Positions 1 through 12,275 of a stretch of DNA of 64,000 bases are shown piece by piece (positions within the stretch are counted from its first letter, which is position 1; each line of letters starts with the position of its first letter). The stretch lies in NCBI GenBank assembly GCA_022578605.1, contig MU394097.1, forward strand, positions 1-64,000, in the 5' to 3' direction. Below the pieces are notes generated by a model. The model was not told the origin of the DNA. It ran no database searches and was given only the letters and a program-made list of their open reading frames with translations. Source of the stretch: Camillea tinctor (lineage: Eukaryota; Ascomycota; Sordariomycetes; Xylariales; Xylariaceae). The position numbers were made by a program, and so were the translations under genes.

Positions 1-90
1 GGGTCAAAAAATTTGACCCCATGGTCAAAAAGTGATGGCCCAAGCTTTTTGACCCCCTGGCCAGAAAATTTGACCCCCTGGTCATCGTAT
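1..90. repeat. Short palindromic TTTGACCCC minisatellite
   Basis: About 90 bases are built from repeated TTTGACCCC / GGTCAAAA units in both orientations. The first 19 bases form an inverted repeat (GGGTCAAA, AAA, TTTGACCC), and further TTTGACCCC(C/A)TGG units follow at about positions 12, 49 and 69. The array may continue beyond the left edge. No coding potential is seen and no function can be assigned. Confidence 0.7.
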
Positions 91-622
91 CCCTCAGTAC
101 TTAAGTAGCACCCTTTAAGCGTAAGATCCCTGTACTGAACAATAGAAATTCCGACATAGCCAATGCCAGACGCCTAAAATCCCCACTGATAGTAGATAAA
201 GTTTAGCCCAGGCTTATCTTTTAGATCTCCACTTTATTTTTCTCAAGTCAACATTGAAGTCGAGGTTCAATGCCTTCTTCTCGATTTTTTTTTTCTGATT
301 TCGTCGCCATCTTGTTAATACACAATCTGAATCCCTTGATACCCACACATCTACACTGACTTATTCCTTTTCAAGAAGTTCTCCTATTCACCATCTTTAA
401 CAATTTTTACCTAACAGTTAACACTTCTAGGAACATAAAAAGTTACTGTCCTATATTGACTTTGTTCGTGGCTTTCACTTTCAAGAGTACTAGAACCTAC
501 ATATAATTCATCATCATATCATCCAACAAAAAAAAAAAAAGGGTACGGCCGCATTTGCGGTCACCTTTGGAACATACATCTCCCCCCTTTAACTCTCACA
601 TTTTCTATTACATTTCACCATC
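91..622. promoter_or_regulatory. Upstream region of NAF1
   Basis: This is a pyrimidine-rich, ORF-free stretch with an A-tract (about 527-540) shortly before the NAF1 ATG. It most likely holds the promoter and 5' leader. No specific operator was recognised. Confidence 0.45.
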
Positions 623-2407
623 ATGGCTGGGGAATTTCATATTCCTGGGCTTACAACTCTGTCCAACCCAGTCCAATCCAGTCCAAGTCAACCTCAGAAC
701 CAGGATAACACCCCAAATGGAACGCATGCACCTGTAACTACTAGTAGGCCTTCCTCTTCACAAGGGAAAAATGATACTACTATGCATGGTGCGCCTTCGC
801 AAAATGCAGAATCCTCGAGCCAAAGTAAGCCAGAGGTGAAAGGAAATAGCGAGTCCATGGTGGTTGATCAACCAGAAACCGCTATCGTGGAAAATGACGA
901 TATTGCCATTCCTGATGCTCCAGGGAGTCCCCCTTCTCTGACCTCGGGTTTAGAGGCTCTGTTGGGTGGTTTGGATCCCGCACCTCAGCACTCAGAAAGC
1001 GCGGCAGTTCAACAAGATGACTCGGGACAAAACGAACCGTCACATGGCCAACAAGAACAGAGTGGCGAAGGGGAACACCCCGAATGGGAGGTCGACTCCT
1101 CTCCATATGAATCGTCCTCAGACTCGAGTAGTTCAGATGACTCTAGTGATGAAGATGAATCGGAGGACGAGAAAGGTTATAAAGTCCTTGGTCCAGAGGA
1201 GACTGCTCGTATCTTAATGGAGATGGAAGGCGGGTCAGATGACGAAGGGGACGGAAAGTCAAAGGGTAGCTCTAGTGCTCAAGTGCGGACAAAGAACGAG
1301 CTGCCCGAAGAGGTTATCCCTAAACCTGACGTAACCCTCACTGCTGAAACAGCGATCACAGAACTCGGAGAGGTTGAACACATTGTCGAAAACACGGTGG
1401 TTGTCAAAGCAAACACCACTGGTGAATACCAAGTGCTCGACTCAGGCTCGGTAGTCTGTCTTGAGAATCGATCTGTCATTGCTGCCATTGCGGACTTGAT
1501 CGGTAGCGTCCGACAACCTAGATATACTGCCCGATTCACCAACGAAGAGGAAATCAAGGAACTCGGGCTCGAGGTGGGAACTAAACTATTCTACCCCCCC
1601 TCCCTTGCAACCTCTGTGTTTACGCAAGCTCTTCGGACTGAGAAGGGTACGGATGCTAGCAACTGGCATGATGAAGAAGCTGGAGATGACGAGGTCGAGT
1701 TCTCAGACGACGAAAAGGAAGCGGAATATAAAAGACAGCAGAAAGCCAAGAAGAAGGGAGGTCGTGGAGGTAGAGATGGTGCTGGGGGCCGAGGTGGACG
1801 CAACGAAGCAGCCAATTCTACTCCTGCCGGTCTGAAGTACGATGATGAAGATGACGGCCCTTACCGGCCTTTGGCGAGGCCACCTGGGTTCGGACAAGGC
1901 CCGCCTCCTCCTAGTAGCACAGAGCATGCTAACGGCTACTCTGGCAATGGTCCTCACCATGGAGGCCGAGGCGATTTCCGAGGCAGAGGTAATAGGGGTC
2001 GTGGCGGACGTGGCAGTCGGGGATCGCGAGGTGGCCACTCACTACCACCAAGACCACCCAGAGGACAGGACTATCAACATCAGCAACCCTCGTCATCACA
2101 GCAATATCCTTTCCCTCCAGCCCCGCCACCACAATCCAACCCGCCGCAGTTTAATGGGCATCAGCAGACCAACCCCCAATACCCCTTCACATGGCCTCAA
2201 AATGCCATGCCGAACTTACCAAACCTACCGAACTTCTTCCCTCCTCCTCCTCCACCCCCGCCTCAATTTACTGGACAGACCGGTGCAGGCGGCGCGTACT
2301 ACAATCCAGCCTTTTTTGCTAGTGTACAGAGCCAATTGCAGGGACAATATAGTCAACAGAATGGCCAGCAGAATGGTCAATGGCCTGGCCCTAATGGCGG
2401 TGGATAG
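623..2407 (+). CDS. NAF1: H/ACA snoRNP assembly factor Naf1
   Basis: This single-exon gene encodes 594 aa. Residues about 230-385 match the Naf1/Gar1-like domain: a beta-barrel stretch with TELGEVEHIVENTVVVKA, then the SVIAAIADLIGSV and GTKLFYPP motifs. The domain lies between an acidic Ser/Asp/Glu-rich N-terminal half (about 155-210) and a basic linker. The C-terminus holds an RGG box (about 445-475) and long Pro/Gln-rich tracts, as in fungal Naf1. In the family, Naf1 binds Cbf5/dyskerin in the nucleoplasm, acts during assembly of H/ACA RNPs and is later replaced by Gar1. The ATG at 623 lies in a good context (CACCATCATGG). No introns are seen. The domain order makes the assignment firm; nothing is unusual apart from the long low-complexity tails. 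Confidence 0.9.
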   Translation: MAGEFHIPGLTTLSNPVQSSPSQPQNQDNTPNGTHAPVTTSRPSSSQGKNDTTMHGAPSQNAESSSQSKPEVKGNSESMVVDQPETAIVENDDIAIPDAPGSPPSLTSGLEALLGGLDPAPQHSESAAVQQDDSGQNEPSHGQQEQSGEGEHPEWEVDSSPYESSSDSSSSDDSSDEDESEDEKGYKVLGPEETARILMEMEGGSDDEGDGKSKGSSSAQVRTKNELPEEVIPKPDVTLTAETAITELGEVEHIVENTVVVKANTTGEYQVLDSGSVVCLENRSVIAAIADLIGSVRQPRYTARFTNEEEIKELGLEVGTKLFYPPSLATSVFTQALRTEKGTDASNWHDEEAGDDEVEFSDDEKEAEYKRQQKAKKKGGRGGRDGAGGRGGRNEAANSTPAGLKYDDEDDGPYRPLARPPGFGQGPPPPSSTEHANGYSGNGPHHGGRGDFRGRGNRGRGGRGSRGSRGGHSLPPRPPRGQDYQHQQPSSSQQYPFPPAPPPQSNPPQFNGHQQTNPQYPFTWPQNAMPNLPNLPNFFPPPPPPPPQFTGQTGAGGAYYNPAFFASVQSQLQGQYSQQNGQQNGQWPGPNGGG

Positions 2408-5400
2408 AGCGCTATGTATATCAACTTAAACCCGATATGATCAGACGGAGCATAATGCAATGGTGTTGGCGCCTCCAGCCAAATCTTGAGATTCGGGATT
2501 CCACCAACTGTAGTATTGGTAGCCATCACTAATTTGTCTGGGAAGAGATACTCATCGCTATAAGCTAAAAGGGAAGTGAACTAAAGAGGTGAACAAATGA
2601 TAGTTATCGCCCACCAATGTCCAACGGTTCTGCTAGGTCGTAATAAGGAAATAGTACCTAGATGCTGGATAAGAATAAATCCTACCGAGAAGATAGTCAA
2701 CCTGGCGTCATAGGATAGCCTTATGTATTTATGATATCCGGGCACCGCAGACAGAAGAAAATGATGGCATACCTAAAGTGTATGTAACATCAATATGTAA
2801 ATAGTTGGTCTAGCGCCTGGCCTGGCCCTAAATACATATCCATACGCCTATACTACAGTTACATCGATAGAACGATGCTTCGAAGCTAAGGCTAGAGGAG
2901 CTTTCAGTGCAACCGTATCCTCGGTCCCACGTGGCTCATTAAGTTGCGCCCGAACTGTGCAAATGTTAAGTATCGTGAATCCAGATGGTCCCCATAGAGT
3001 AAAAAAAAATCACAGATACATGTATCTACGCCGTTTACACCCAGGGACAGGTTACATAATTCACAAAAACGCTATGTATCCTCAACCCTTCCCTGATAGT
3101 AGGAGCACTAAGAACAACCCTGGTACTTAGTATCATCTATAAGTCATTATGCTACCGACCAGCCTCTTCACCCTGATCGTGCGACCGCGCAACCGGCATA
3201 CGTAGCCTAGACCCCTATTATCCTTCACAAGTAACAATATCACGAAGAAAGGGAAGAGAAGGGGAAGAAATGAAGGGCATTGTGGCTTGTGGACTCTCTC
3301 GAGATCGTGAAACGAGGCTCATTTCGAGCCTTCAAGGTTTCGACAAAGCCTTGTAGGTTTTTGAGCTTCGGTGGTTGGGTAGGTAAGGCAACGCATAAAC
3401 GCCCTCATTTCGCGCCTCGCCACGGGTAATTTGCGATAACGACAACAACACCACGTAAGTTAACCTACCTCCTGTTTACACATACTCGGCCCGTTCACGA
3501 CGCGTTTGCCGTCCATGTGTGTGGTCCTTGCATCTTTTTGTTTTCCTTCTTTCTCCCCACAGAATGAACTACGATGAAACGAGACAAGAAAGAATTACTG
3601 GGCTGGTTTGTGTTGGTTTCGTTTGCTGGCTTGATCCAGAGAAAGAAAAAAAAGTTAGAGGCGCAGATCGTTCAGCCATCAAACAGGCTGGTTAGGTACA
3701 ATTGACGACAGCCTTGTGGAGTCAGCTCGCCCTGTTTACCGCCGACACCCGCAACAAGTCCCGATATCGTGACCACAACCACACTATGTGTAAGTATGGG
3801 GTACGTGGTGGTGTAGTGATGTACTAACTTAGCCTGTAGCTAACCTAGTGTAGTTCCAAATCACGCAACAGAAAAGGTCGCGGGCTATTTCACCGAAGCC
3901 TACCTAGCGTGCAGTGGTTAGTGTTTAGGTCGTGATGATGTCGGTGACGGATGATGAACAAACGAAGAGAGTAAGGGAAGGAAAAGAAAGAAAAGAAAAT
4001 GTCGCGGGCGGTATCGTGAAACGGCAAGTTGGGCCGGCGCTTCTTTTCTGTTTGAGGCCCAGCGACAGCGAACAACGGACGTTGTTTCTCATTACAGCGC
4101 AACCTTTTCCTGGATCCGATGAGCTAACAGCGTCTCTCAACTACGCCTTTCGTCCATGCAGCGCTAACTGGTTTTCTAGGCTTAAGCAACTTGTAAATGG
4201 TGATCGTCCCTGAGCCGTGATGGGAGCAGGGGTGGTTCGGTCCTCTTCCCCCCCATCGCACACCCTCAAAACGCCCACCTTGACGACAGAGAATGACGAA
4301 TTTGAAGCACAGACTAGCCGTGGGAAGCGTAAGTATACGGTAGCGTACTCTAGACAAGCAGATGGATCTTTCAAACACTCAGCGCCAAGGCCCCAGAGTT
4401 TCAATATTTTAATAGTTGAAGCTGGAGTTGAGATGAACTATCTGAAAGACGACAAGGGTTTGCGGACACGTGAAGTGTCGAAGGAAGCGCCGACGTCATT
4501 TCATATTGCATACGGAGATTTTATTTTATTGATTGTTTTTTTTTCAATAATAAAGCATGGGGGGGAGGAGGAGATAGAACACAAATCAGCTTACACGAAC
4601 GATTCGACCAACAAATCTGCTGATCTCTCCTGGACCGTGCCTCTTCCCAAGCTCCCAATCAGGATTCTAGCTGAGATTCCAGTTCCAGGACCCAGATTCG
4701 GAGAGAAAACATGGAAACATGGCAGTGTTTGAAACAGTGGACAAATCGAGACCACCGCAGCTCTGCGACAACTAGGCAATTCTTAAGGCTGTTTTTCCTT
4801 TTTTTCAAGTGCTAATGCAGACGGACAGACCATCACCGCTTGAACGAGCTTGACTTGTGTAAATCTAAACAGTGCGCGCGCGTCTATATGCACGCATAGA
4901 CATTTCAGGTACTAAGACATAACAGCGACAACAACAACACAACTTCGATGGAACAGAACGACTCAGAACGGGTGGCTGTGCATTGACATCCCGAGCGAAT
5001 GGTAACATTGTGCCTGCAAAGAAATAGGGGGAAGCTTCAGCTGAAGATGAAGATAGCTATATATAAACGGGGTATTAGTGTAAACGACAAGGTAAAATAC
5101 ATGTGTAGCATAGTGTGGTTGGGTTATAGGTAGGTAGTTGTAGATAATAACCTCCAATTGACACCTAGGTATCGAACCTACCTAATCTTATACACCTACC
5201 TAAATTTGACTGATCGGCTTGCTCGTGGGATTCCATCTGGTCCTATCGAATTCGAACGAAGGATCGAAGGAAAGAAAAAAGAAATCTCGGCCTCTCTTCA
5301 TCAGAGAGACCTCGAGACTCAACTAATCTTGGGCGATGAGTGCTTGTACCACGAGAATTCCCGAGATACAGGATCGCATTAGTGGCACGTCGACAAACCC

Positions 5401-7266
5401 CATCGGACGAATCAGGAGGGGGAATTGGAGACCCCTGTCCATTCTAATTTCGTCTAATCTGCATCTCTGGAGAAGGAGGGCCAATCAGAGCCGATCTGTA
5501 CCTGGGAATGGCGCCGTTCCCCTCCCAGCACCGTTCCTGACTAGCGGAGTTAATAAGGGTAAATGATCAGCATGAACCGCCCGTGGTGCTACGTACCTGC
5601 GTATCTCTGCATGGTCATAGGCTACAAAACCTTACACACTACACTAACGTGATTGCCATCTTCCGTATTCCTTTTCACTGTCTGGGCTAGGTTACTGGTT
5701 GGTTAGGCTCTCTCTCTCTTTCTCTTCACCGTTGATGGGGGGCTTCGTCACCCAACACGCGCGAACGCGGGAATAAAAGAAAAAGTAAGCCACTGAAGAT
5801 ATACATACGTACGTATCCGCCTGAATTTATTTATCCCTCGTGGAGTGTGGGTGCCATCTTAGTAAGAGTTGGAAATAACACACCACCTACACACACACAA
5901 TTGATATCCCGTATACGACTTGTACGAATGAGATATCATTAGCATGATAGATAATACTAGCGACGTCCCCAGGGTTTATTTCTATTTTGGTGTACTGAAC
6001 CTGACTTACATACTAGTGTACTTACACAATCCAACCGGACTTTTAGCGTTATCCCAAGCTCAGGACATGTAAGTCAAGTCTCCCGATCTGAGGTACCCAA
6101 GGGTAGGTTAATAAGTCAACTCATGTCTTAAGTTCTTTGTGAATGGGTCTAAAGAGGTAGTGTAAGATAGCATCGCATCGTTGAGTTAGCTTGTTTATTA
6201 TGTAGTTTGCTTGTTAAGTTTGTGGGAAAGAATTGGCTGCAAGAGATGGAAATGACCCAATATTGATGGATGGTAAAGAAATTGAGAGGAGAAAAAAAAA
6301 GCTCAGTTCATTGCGGTCATACTAATCCGCTAATCCGCCCTCTAGTTAGGTACATGTATAGGTATTCGGCAGGTGAAAAGAAGAAGAAAAAGAAAAAGAT
6401 AGGATAGATAGGTACATGCTTAATGTAGTTAGATATATGTACCATAGAAGTATGATGTATGTAGGTTTAGTAGATACATGAACCACATATGTACTTTGCG
6501 TATACAGTAATTGGAATCCCTGCTGCAGGTCCCGGTTTGTGAGTCCTAAAGAAGGAATACCCCGACCATTCTAGTCAAATCTTGGCCCTGGCTTCTGTAG
6601 GACAGGACAAGGATAGGGCAACAAGCAAAGCAAAAAGTAAAAAAAAAAAGCTAAAGCCCAAAGTGACCACTCACACCACTACTTTGGTTCCGATTCACTT
6701 ACACCACAGACACACCACACACTCTCTCTTATGTCTTTTCCCTCCCGACCTCCTCCCTCTTTTGTGTCCCTTCTTCCCTTCTTCTTCCCCTCCTTTCCTC
6801 CCCCCTCTTTACGGACGCCTTAACCTGTCGTTGCATCCAACACGGTTTCTATCCCTCCTTAGCGGTAGTTGGGCTTACCGGATCCCTTCATAGTTCCATT
6901 CATTCCTTTCTAACCCTAACCCGACTGTCATTTGTTTGGAGGAGTCGAGTCACTTGCCGGTGACCATAACACACCACTTTCGCTTTTTACCCAACCAAAC
7001 CCACTCGACGACGCTTCGAAGGTCTCTACACCCTCCTTTACATCGCAGTATCTCTGCCGAACGACGCTCTCGAGCGAATTGCCTTCCTTATTCCAATATA
7101 CCAATATACGCATACCATTCAAGTTATGCCAATTCGATCTTGACCAATTCCCGATCCTATGATAGTCATTGCCACTTGTTAGCAAGAAGGAAATTAGGAA
7201 GAAATAAAAAAAAGAGTAAAAGAAAGAAGAAAAAAAGTAAAGTAAAATCGAGACCCATCATCGACG
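2408..7266. other. Long gene-poor stretch, 4.9 kb
   Basis: I see no convincing gene between NAF1 and the SH3 protein. Open frames here are short and lack recognisable domains, splice structure or biased codon use; the longest (4217-4732, +) is low-complexity with no family signature. The stretch holds A-rich and GA-rich runs, TACGTACGTA at about 5806-5814, and TAGGTA/TACCTA microsatellites around 5100-5200 and 6340-6480. It may carry long UTRs or a non-coding transcript, but nothing shows it directly. Confidence 0.5.
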
Positions 7267-9212
7267 ATGCCGAACCGCCACAAGCACCTCCACGAGAGGC
7301 TATTCAACGATGCCGCGAACGGCTTCGTCGCTCAAGTCACCAAGCTCGCCGAGGAACCCAATGCCGTGATAGAGGGCAGAGCTCCGGCCACCGTCTTCCA
7401 GACTATTTACACTACCCTGAAGCCGACTTTCGACGGGCCCATAGGTGGCTTTACGACTTTGGACCAGACTGCAGATGCCACCGAGGCCGAGGCCACCACA
7501 CCGACGACTCTAGTACAGGCGGAATCGACAGCTACTGCTAAGGCTCAGGTCACTGCTGCGGCTGCGGCTGCTGTCGCAAGTTCCGAGACCTCATCCCAGA
7601 GGACCCAGGTGCTCCAAGAAACTAACACCCTGCCCGGTTCCATAATTGCACCTACAGCCACATCTGGCATTGACGAAAACGCAACTCTTGCTGTTGCGAC
7701 GAGCCCGATCTCTTCCAAGACCCAGGCAACACAGTTCGCTGAGACCACCGCTGCTACGAGCGCCGCAGCATCTGCCTCTTCAACAGCTGAGGCCACATCA
7801 AGCTCGGACTCAAATGGCGCCGCTAAGGCTGGTATTGCCATTGGTGTTCTAGGTGCTCTACTAGTCGTAGGCCTGCTCATTTTCTTCCTGTTCAGCAGGC
7901 GGAAGAAGGAACTCCAGAAGCAGAAGGATATTGAAAACGAAAAGGCCCATGCTGCACAACAATTTAATGCCCGTCCCGAGTCTGTTCTTACTACGCGAAC
8001 CAGTGCTACAGCTCCCCAGCTCAGTCTCCGACCTGTCACGCAGTTTATGCCAGGCTTTAACGAGCGTCGATCTAGCAAAGGAGCTGCCCTCGCATTGGCA
8101 ACCGGTGCTGCCGGCGCCAACCATCAGAACGGGACACGTGAGGTGGCTGCTACTGCTTGGGAGCGACCTGGCACCAGCCGCGCCAACGATCACGAAAACC
8201 CCTTTGGTAACCATGCTGAACGCGCTCAAACCCCCACTGGCAATGAGGCCCGTAACCCCTTCAATGCCCCGGAAAACGTCGTTGGTGTCGCCCAGTCAAC
8301 CGACTCGCCGCCTATTGGTAACGCTGCCACTGCTGGTGTCGGCGCAGCTCTCGTTGCGCATGCCGCCTTGGCCCGTAAAGCTTCCACTCGGAAGGAAAGC
8401 CCTGCTCCTCTTGACCTGACCAGACAAGTCACTCCGCCAAGCCCAGCAGGCACTGAATTCAGCATGACCTCCGTCGCACCTGGACAGTCGCCCGGTCCCT
8501 CCAAGAGTGCTGCAGCGATTGCCGAAGCCGGCGGTCCTCCTTCTTCGGCTGTTCACCGTGTGACACTTGATTTCAAGCCCACCCTAGACGACGAACTAGA
8601 ACTGCGCACCGGTCAACTAGTCCGACTCCTCCACGAGTACGATGATGGATGGGTAAGTACCAATGTTTAAGAATTACTAAAAAAAATGTACGAGTTTAAT
8701 GCTAACTTGTTTAGGCGCTATGTATTCGTCTAGATCGCTCTCAACAGGGTGTTGCTCCTCGAACTTGCCTGACTACTCGTCCTGTTAAGCCGCGACCTGC
8801 TGGTCCACCAGGAGCTCGTCCCGGCCCGCCTGTGGTCCCCAATAGCCCCCGTGGTCCACCCCGCGGCCCACCCCGTGGCCCTGGTCCTAACCAAAGACCA
8901 ATGACCCCGCAAGGTAGCCGCCCACAGTCTCCTGCCACAATGCGACCATACTCGCCAGCTACCGGACGTCCAATGAGCCCCTATGGAAACCGCCCCGCCT
9001 CGCCAGCCACAGCCAGGCCGATGAGTCCTGCTATGCAGTCTCCAGGACCCCGGCCTCAGAGTCCAAACGGAGTGAACCGACGACACACGCCGCCTGGTCC
9101 TAGCCCCATGAACCCCAACAGCGACGCCGGGTATTCACCACACGATCAGTCTCCACAAGGGCCGTCCCAAGGTCCAGTTGGTCGGAAACCCGTCCCAGGC
9201 CAGGCCTATTAA
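7267..9212 (+). CDS. Single-pass membrane protein with C-terminal SH3 domain
   Basis: There are two exons, 7267-8652 and 8715-9212, encoding 627 aa. The 62-nt intron (GTAAGT..TTTAG, branch GCTAAC) falls exactly inside the SH3 domain. Order: a Ser/Thr/Ala-rich, probably O-glycosylated N-terminal part (about 75-185), one transmembrane helix (about 187-210, GIAIGVLGALLVVGLL) followed by basic RRKK, a cytoplasmic low-complexity region, the SH3 domain (about 435-485, containing LDFKPTLDDELELRTGQLV and DDGW, continuing in exon 2 as ALCIRLDRSQQGVAP), and a Pro-rich SP/PG tail. No cleaved signal peptide is evident. By analogy, such fungal proteins (Fus1/Mid2-like layout) link the cell surface to polarity or wall-stress machinery; that role is inferred. 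Confidence 0.85.
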
Positions 9213-11216
9213 TATGTAATTATACCCATCTCCTGTACAAAGCGACTTGATCAGATACTGTGATCAAATTCCGTTTCAGTCTACCTGAGCTGCACATTGG
9301 GCACTTGTGTCTGGTTGATACCACACCCTGGCATTACCCGGACCTATTGACCATGGATCACCTCACTTTTGACGAACGTTGACGAATGTTGAAATGATAT
9401 TTAAAAAAACTTCTTGTCACTCGCTTGCGACCTTTTTTCCAACCTTTTTTTTTTCTTTTTCCTTTCTTTCCTTCTTTCGGGTCTTTTCTACCGCTCTATT
9501 TTTTCCTCTTTTCGCGCCAAACTATACCACATCCTCCACAATGACAAGCTACATAGCCGATCTCAAAATACACCCAACCAACCCATCGACAGCAACTTTA
9601 CGATAATCTCTAAGGGTCGAATCGGTGCGGCTTTGGTAATATTTGGTAATTTTTGTGCATAATTTCTAGTTGAGGAGACGTTTTAATTACGTCTCTTTAC
9701 TTCGATTCACCAGTCTGTCGACCTCAAATCACTTACCATTTCTTTGGTGGTTTGAGTCTGGAGACTTGGTGATGATTAATAATATCCGTCGGGGTATGAT
9801 GGCTGGTCTATGCTTTCTTTTGGTGGGCTTGTCCAATTTATCCCTCGAACTCTGAGCGCGCCACTGCGTTCAGGATTTGAGACGATGTCAATTTTTGTAC
9901 CTCTCACATTTTGGACTTGGGGGTTCTGAATGTTGAGCTTGGGTGGTACTGCCGTTGTTCCTTTTGATCGCTTGGACAGCTCCCCATCTTGGTGTGGCAG
10001 GTTACGTTGGTCTAAGTGGGGTTTACTGTTGTTGATGTTGATGATGATGGACACAGGACAGGATGAGGAGCTTCTGACCACGTTGTGAGACAAGAGAAGA
10101 GCAGAGAAAGGGGGAAGAAAGATGGGCTGTGCCTAGAGGAAAAGATGATGATAAGGATACGGGATCAGGATCTGGGGATGATGTTTTTTGGTACTGGTAG
10201 ATATCAAGTTCTTCAGTCCAAGTGTAAGGAAGAGAAGTTCATTGTGTTGTGTCCTCTTTCTACGCTAACTAGCTAGCTGGCTAGGTTTTGTGTTGAGTCG
10301 AGTTGTGTATGATGTTGCATGTTGACGTTGAATGATGGTGATTACGATAGGGCAGGCCCTGGGGCCGCAGAAGAAATTAGGTAGTTGTTGACTATATGAA
10401 AGGGGAAGATATCCAAAAAAGAAAAAAAAAAAAATTTCAAGTTATGACCAGGATGTGTGAGATTGGTGTATGTGACCGAATGCTTTTATGGAATATGGTC
10501 AGTGAACTATTGAGTTTGATCTGTTGGATTTTCTTCGCCATCTGTATTACGGCATGACCGAGTATCCCGAATTTTAGTATATGAGTATGTATGGCACATT
10601 GGTCGTCCAACGTCCGATGGCCTCTTCCATTTTCTTGGGAGTGAGTGGTATCGTATGGCTATGGCTAATTGACACATGAGAACGACCCCCTCTCTCATCA
10701 TACATCATATGACGGACAGACCAGCTTTAATGTATATGTATGAAAGCTTCTTATGGACATACACATAACAGCATAACCTATCTACTTTCTGCCCTTATAT
10801 TACCGGTCTGAGTTTACCCCAGAGGCTCTCGAAGCTGGGCCCCCCGCTTATAAAATACCACCCTCCTCATGCCGGGTGTGGTACCGGGAGAAAAAGGGGG
10901 AGGGGGATATTTTGCCACAATAGGGTATGGGATGGTGGCGTTTGGTAGCATGGTAGGTAGAGAGGTTATGTGAGGAGTTGGTTTATGGGTTGGGATTTAG
11001 GGTTGGGAGGAGATGGTTGAGAATCTACTTGGTTTTATTTCTTGTCTAGAGTATTGGGAAGAGAATTCTACTATTCGTTTTATTCAATCTCTGCATCGAC
11101 ATATGCTGGAGTTCGTTTGTGCTGCTATCATCGCTGCTGTGTGTTTATACCAACGCCTACGAGCCTACCATCTATCCTTCTTCTCTCAAACCCTCCTCCT
11201 CCCTCTCTCTTCTACC
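9213..11216. other. Intergenic region, 2 kb, no gene seen
   Basis: This covers the 3' flank of the SH3 gene and the upstream region of the solute-binding protein gene. It holds T-rich runs (9434-9510), an A-tract (about 10421-10433) and GGTTAG-type repeats. The small frames present are not supported by domains or splicing. A pyrimidine-rich block at about 11160-11215 precedes the next start codon. Confidence 0.45.
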
Positions 11217-12275
11217 ATGCATCTCCCTCTCCTCCCCTCCCTCCTCCTCCTCCTCCCACCCACCCTCCACGCTCTCAAAATAGCCAACGCCCTCGGCGTC
11301 CTCGAATGGACCCCCTCCCTCATCGCGCAGCAAGACTATTTGTCTCCTAACATCACCCTCTCCATCGTCAACGGCGGCATCGCCTCCCTCTTCACCGACC
11401 CCACCGTCGACCTCGGCGCCAACTCCGAAACCCAGCTGCTCCTGCAAGCGGGCCCGCACGCCGCCCAGCTCCGCACCATCTACACCATCGCGGAAGTGTA
11501 CTACCGCCTCGTCGCGCGCGCCGACGCCGGTGTATCCGCCCCGTCCGACCTGCGCGGCAAGCGCATCGGCGCCGCCCGCGGCACCAGCGCCGAGTACTTC
11601 GTGCGCCGCTACCTCGCCGCGGCCGCGGGCCTGAGCGCCGACGACGGGGACTACGAGATCGTCTCGGGCGCGGGCTGCCTCGCCGCCCCGTGCGCGGCCG
11701 ACTCGCTCCCCGGCATGCTGGCCGCGGGCCGCATCGACGCGCTCGGCATCTGGGAGCCCGCGCCCGAGCTCGCGATCCGGGCCCTGGGGGCGCACAACGC
11801 GGTGGTGTTCGGCGGGTACAGCGCCGCCGTCGCGGACGACGGCGCGGGCGCCACCGACGGGCAGAACGCGTACCGCGAGTTATACAACATCGCTACCACG
11901 GCGGAGAAGCTGGGCGACCCGGCCACGCGCGCGGAGATCGTGGGGTTTCTGAGGGCGCTGGGGAGCGCGCTGGGGGATTTCAGGGCGGCGGCCGAGGGCG
12001 ATGGGAATGGGGTTATAGGGAGGGTGGCGCAGGCTGTGGGGGTTGATTCCGAGGTGCTGAGGGCGGCGTGGCCGGTGCATCGGTGGACCGGACGGGTGCC
12101 CCCTGATATGGTGGATTTTCTGGTACGGGAGGACGCGTTCGTGGCGGCGGGGACGGGGAGGCGCGAGGAGTTGTCCAGGGAGGAGATTGAGGGGTTGGTG
12201 GATGGGAGTGTGCTGGAGGAGGCGTTGGGTGGTGGGGAGGAGGAAGGGGGTAAAGAAGGGAGGGAGGGGGGTTAA
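11217..12275 (+). CDS. Secreted SsuA/THI5-like solute-binding protein
   Basis: The single-exon gene encodes 352 aa. The ATG at 11217 was chosen because it directly begins a hydrophobic signal peptide (MHLPLLPSLLLLLPPTLHA). The frame is open 68 codons further upstream, but that part has no domain logic. The mature part resembles periplasmic binding proteins of the nitrate/sulfonate/taurine (NMT1/THI5, SsuA/TauA) superfamily: GGIASLFTDPTVDLGANSETQ, then VSAPSDLRGKRIGAARGTSAEYFVRRYL, a hinge region and IDALGIWEPAPELAIRALG, matching the linker-and-closure layout. The gene is strikingly GC-rich. It converges on the arabinofuranosidase gene with 505 bp between stops. No ABC transporter is visible, so any ligand role outside the cell is inferred. 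The C-terminus ends in a Gly/Glu-rich low-complexity tail. Confidence 0.75.
   Translation: MHLPLLPSLLLLLPPTLHALKIANALGVLEWTPSLIAQQDYLSPNITLSIVNGGIASLFTDPTVDLGANSETQLLLQAGPHAAQLRTIYTIAEVYYRLVARADAGVSAPSDLRGKRIGAARGTSAEYFVRRYLAAAAGLSADDGDYEIVSGAGCLAAPCAADSLPGMLAAGRIDALGIWEPAPELAIRALGAHNAVVFGGYSAAVADDGAGATDGQNAYRELYNIATTAEKLGDPATRAEIVGFLRALGSALGDFRAAAEGDGNGVIGRVAQAVGVDSEVLRAAWPVHRWTGRVPPDMVDFLVREDAFVAAGTGRREELSREEIEGLVDGSVLEEALGGGEEEGGKEGREGG

Noticed and set aside
4217..4732. 171-codon plus-strand frame in the long intergenic region
   Set aside because: No domain, no signal, mixed low-complexity content, and no splice structure or clear promoter; most likely chance.
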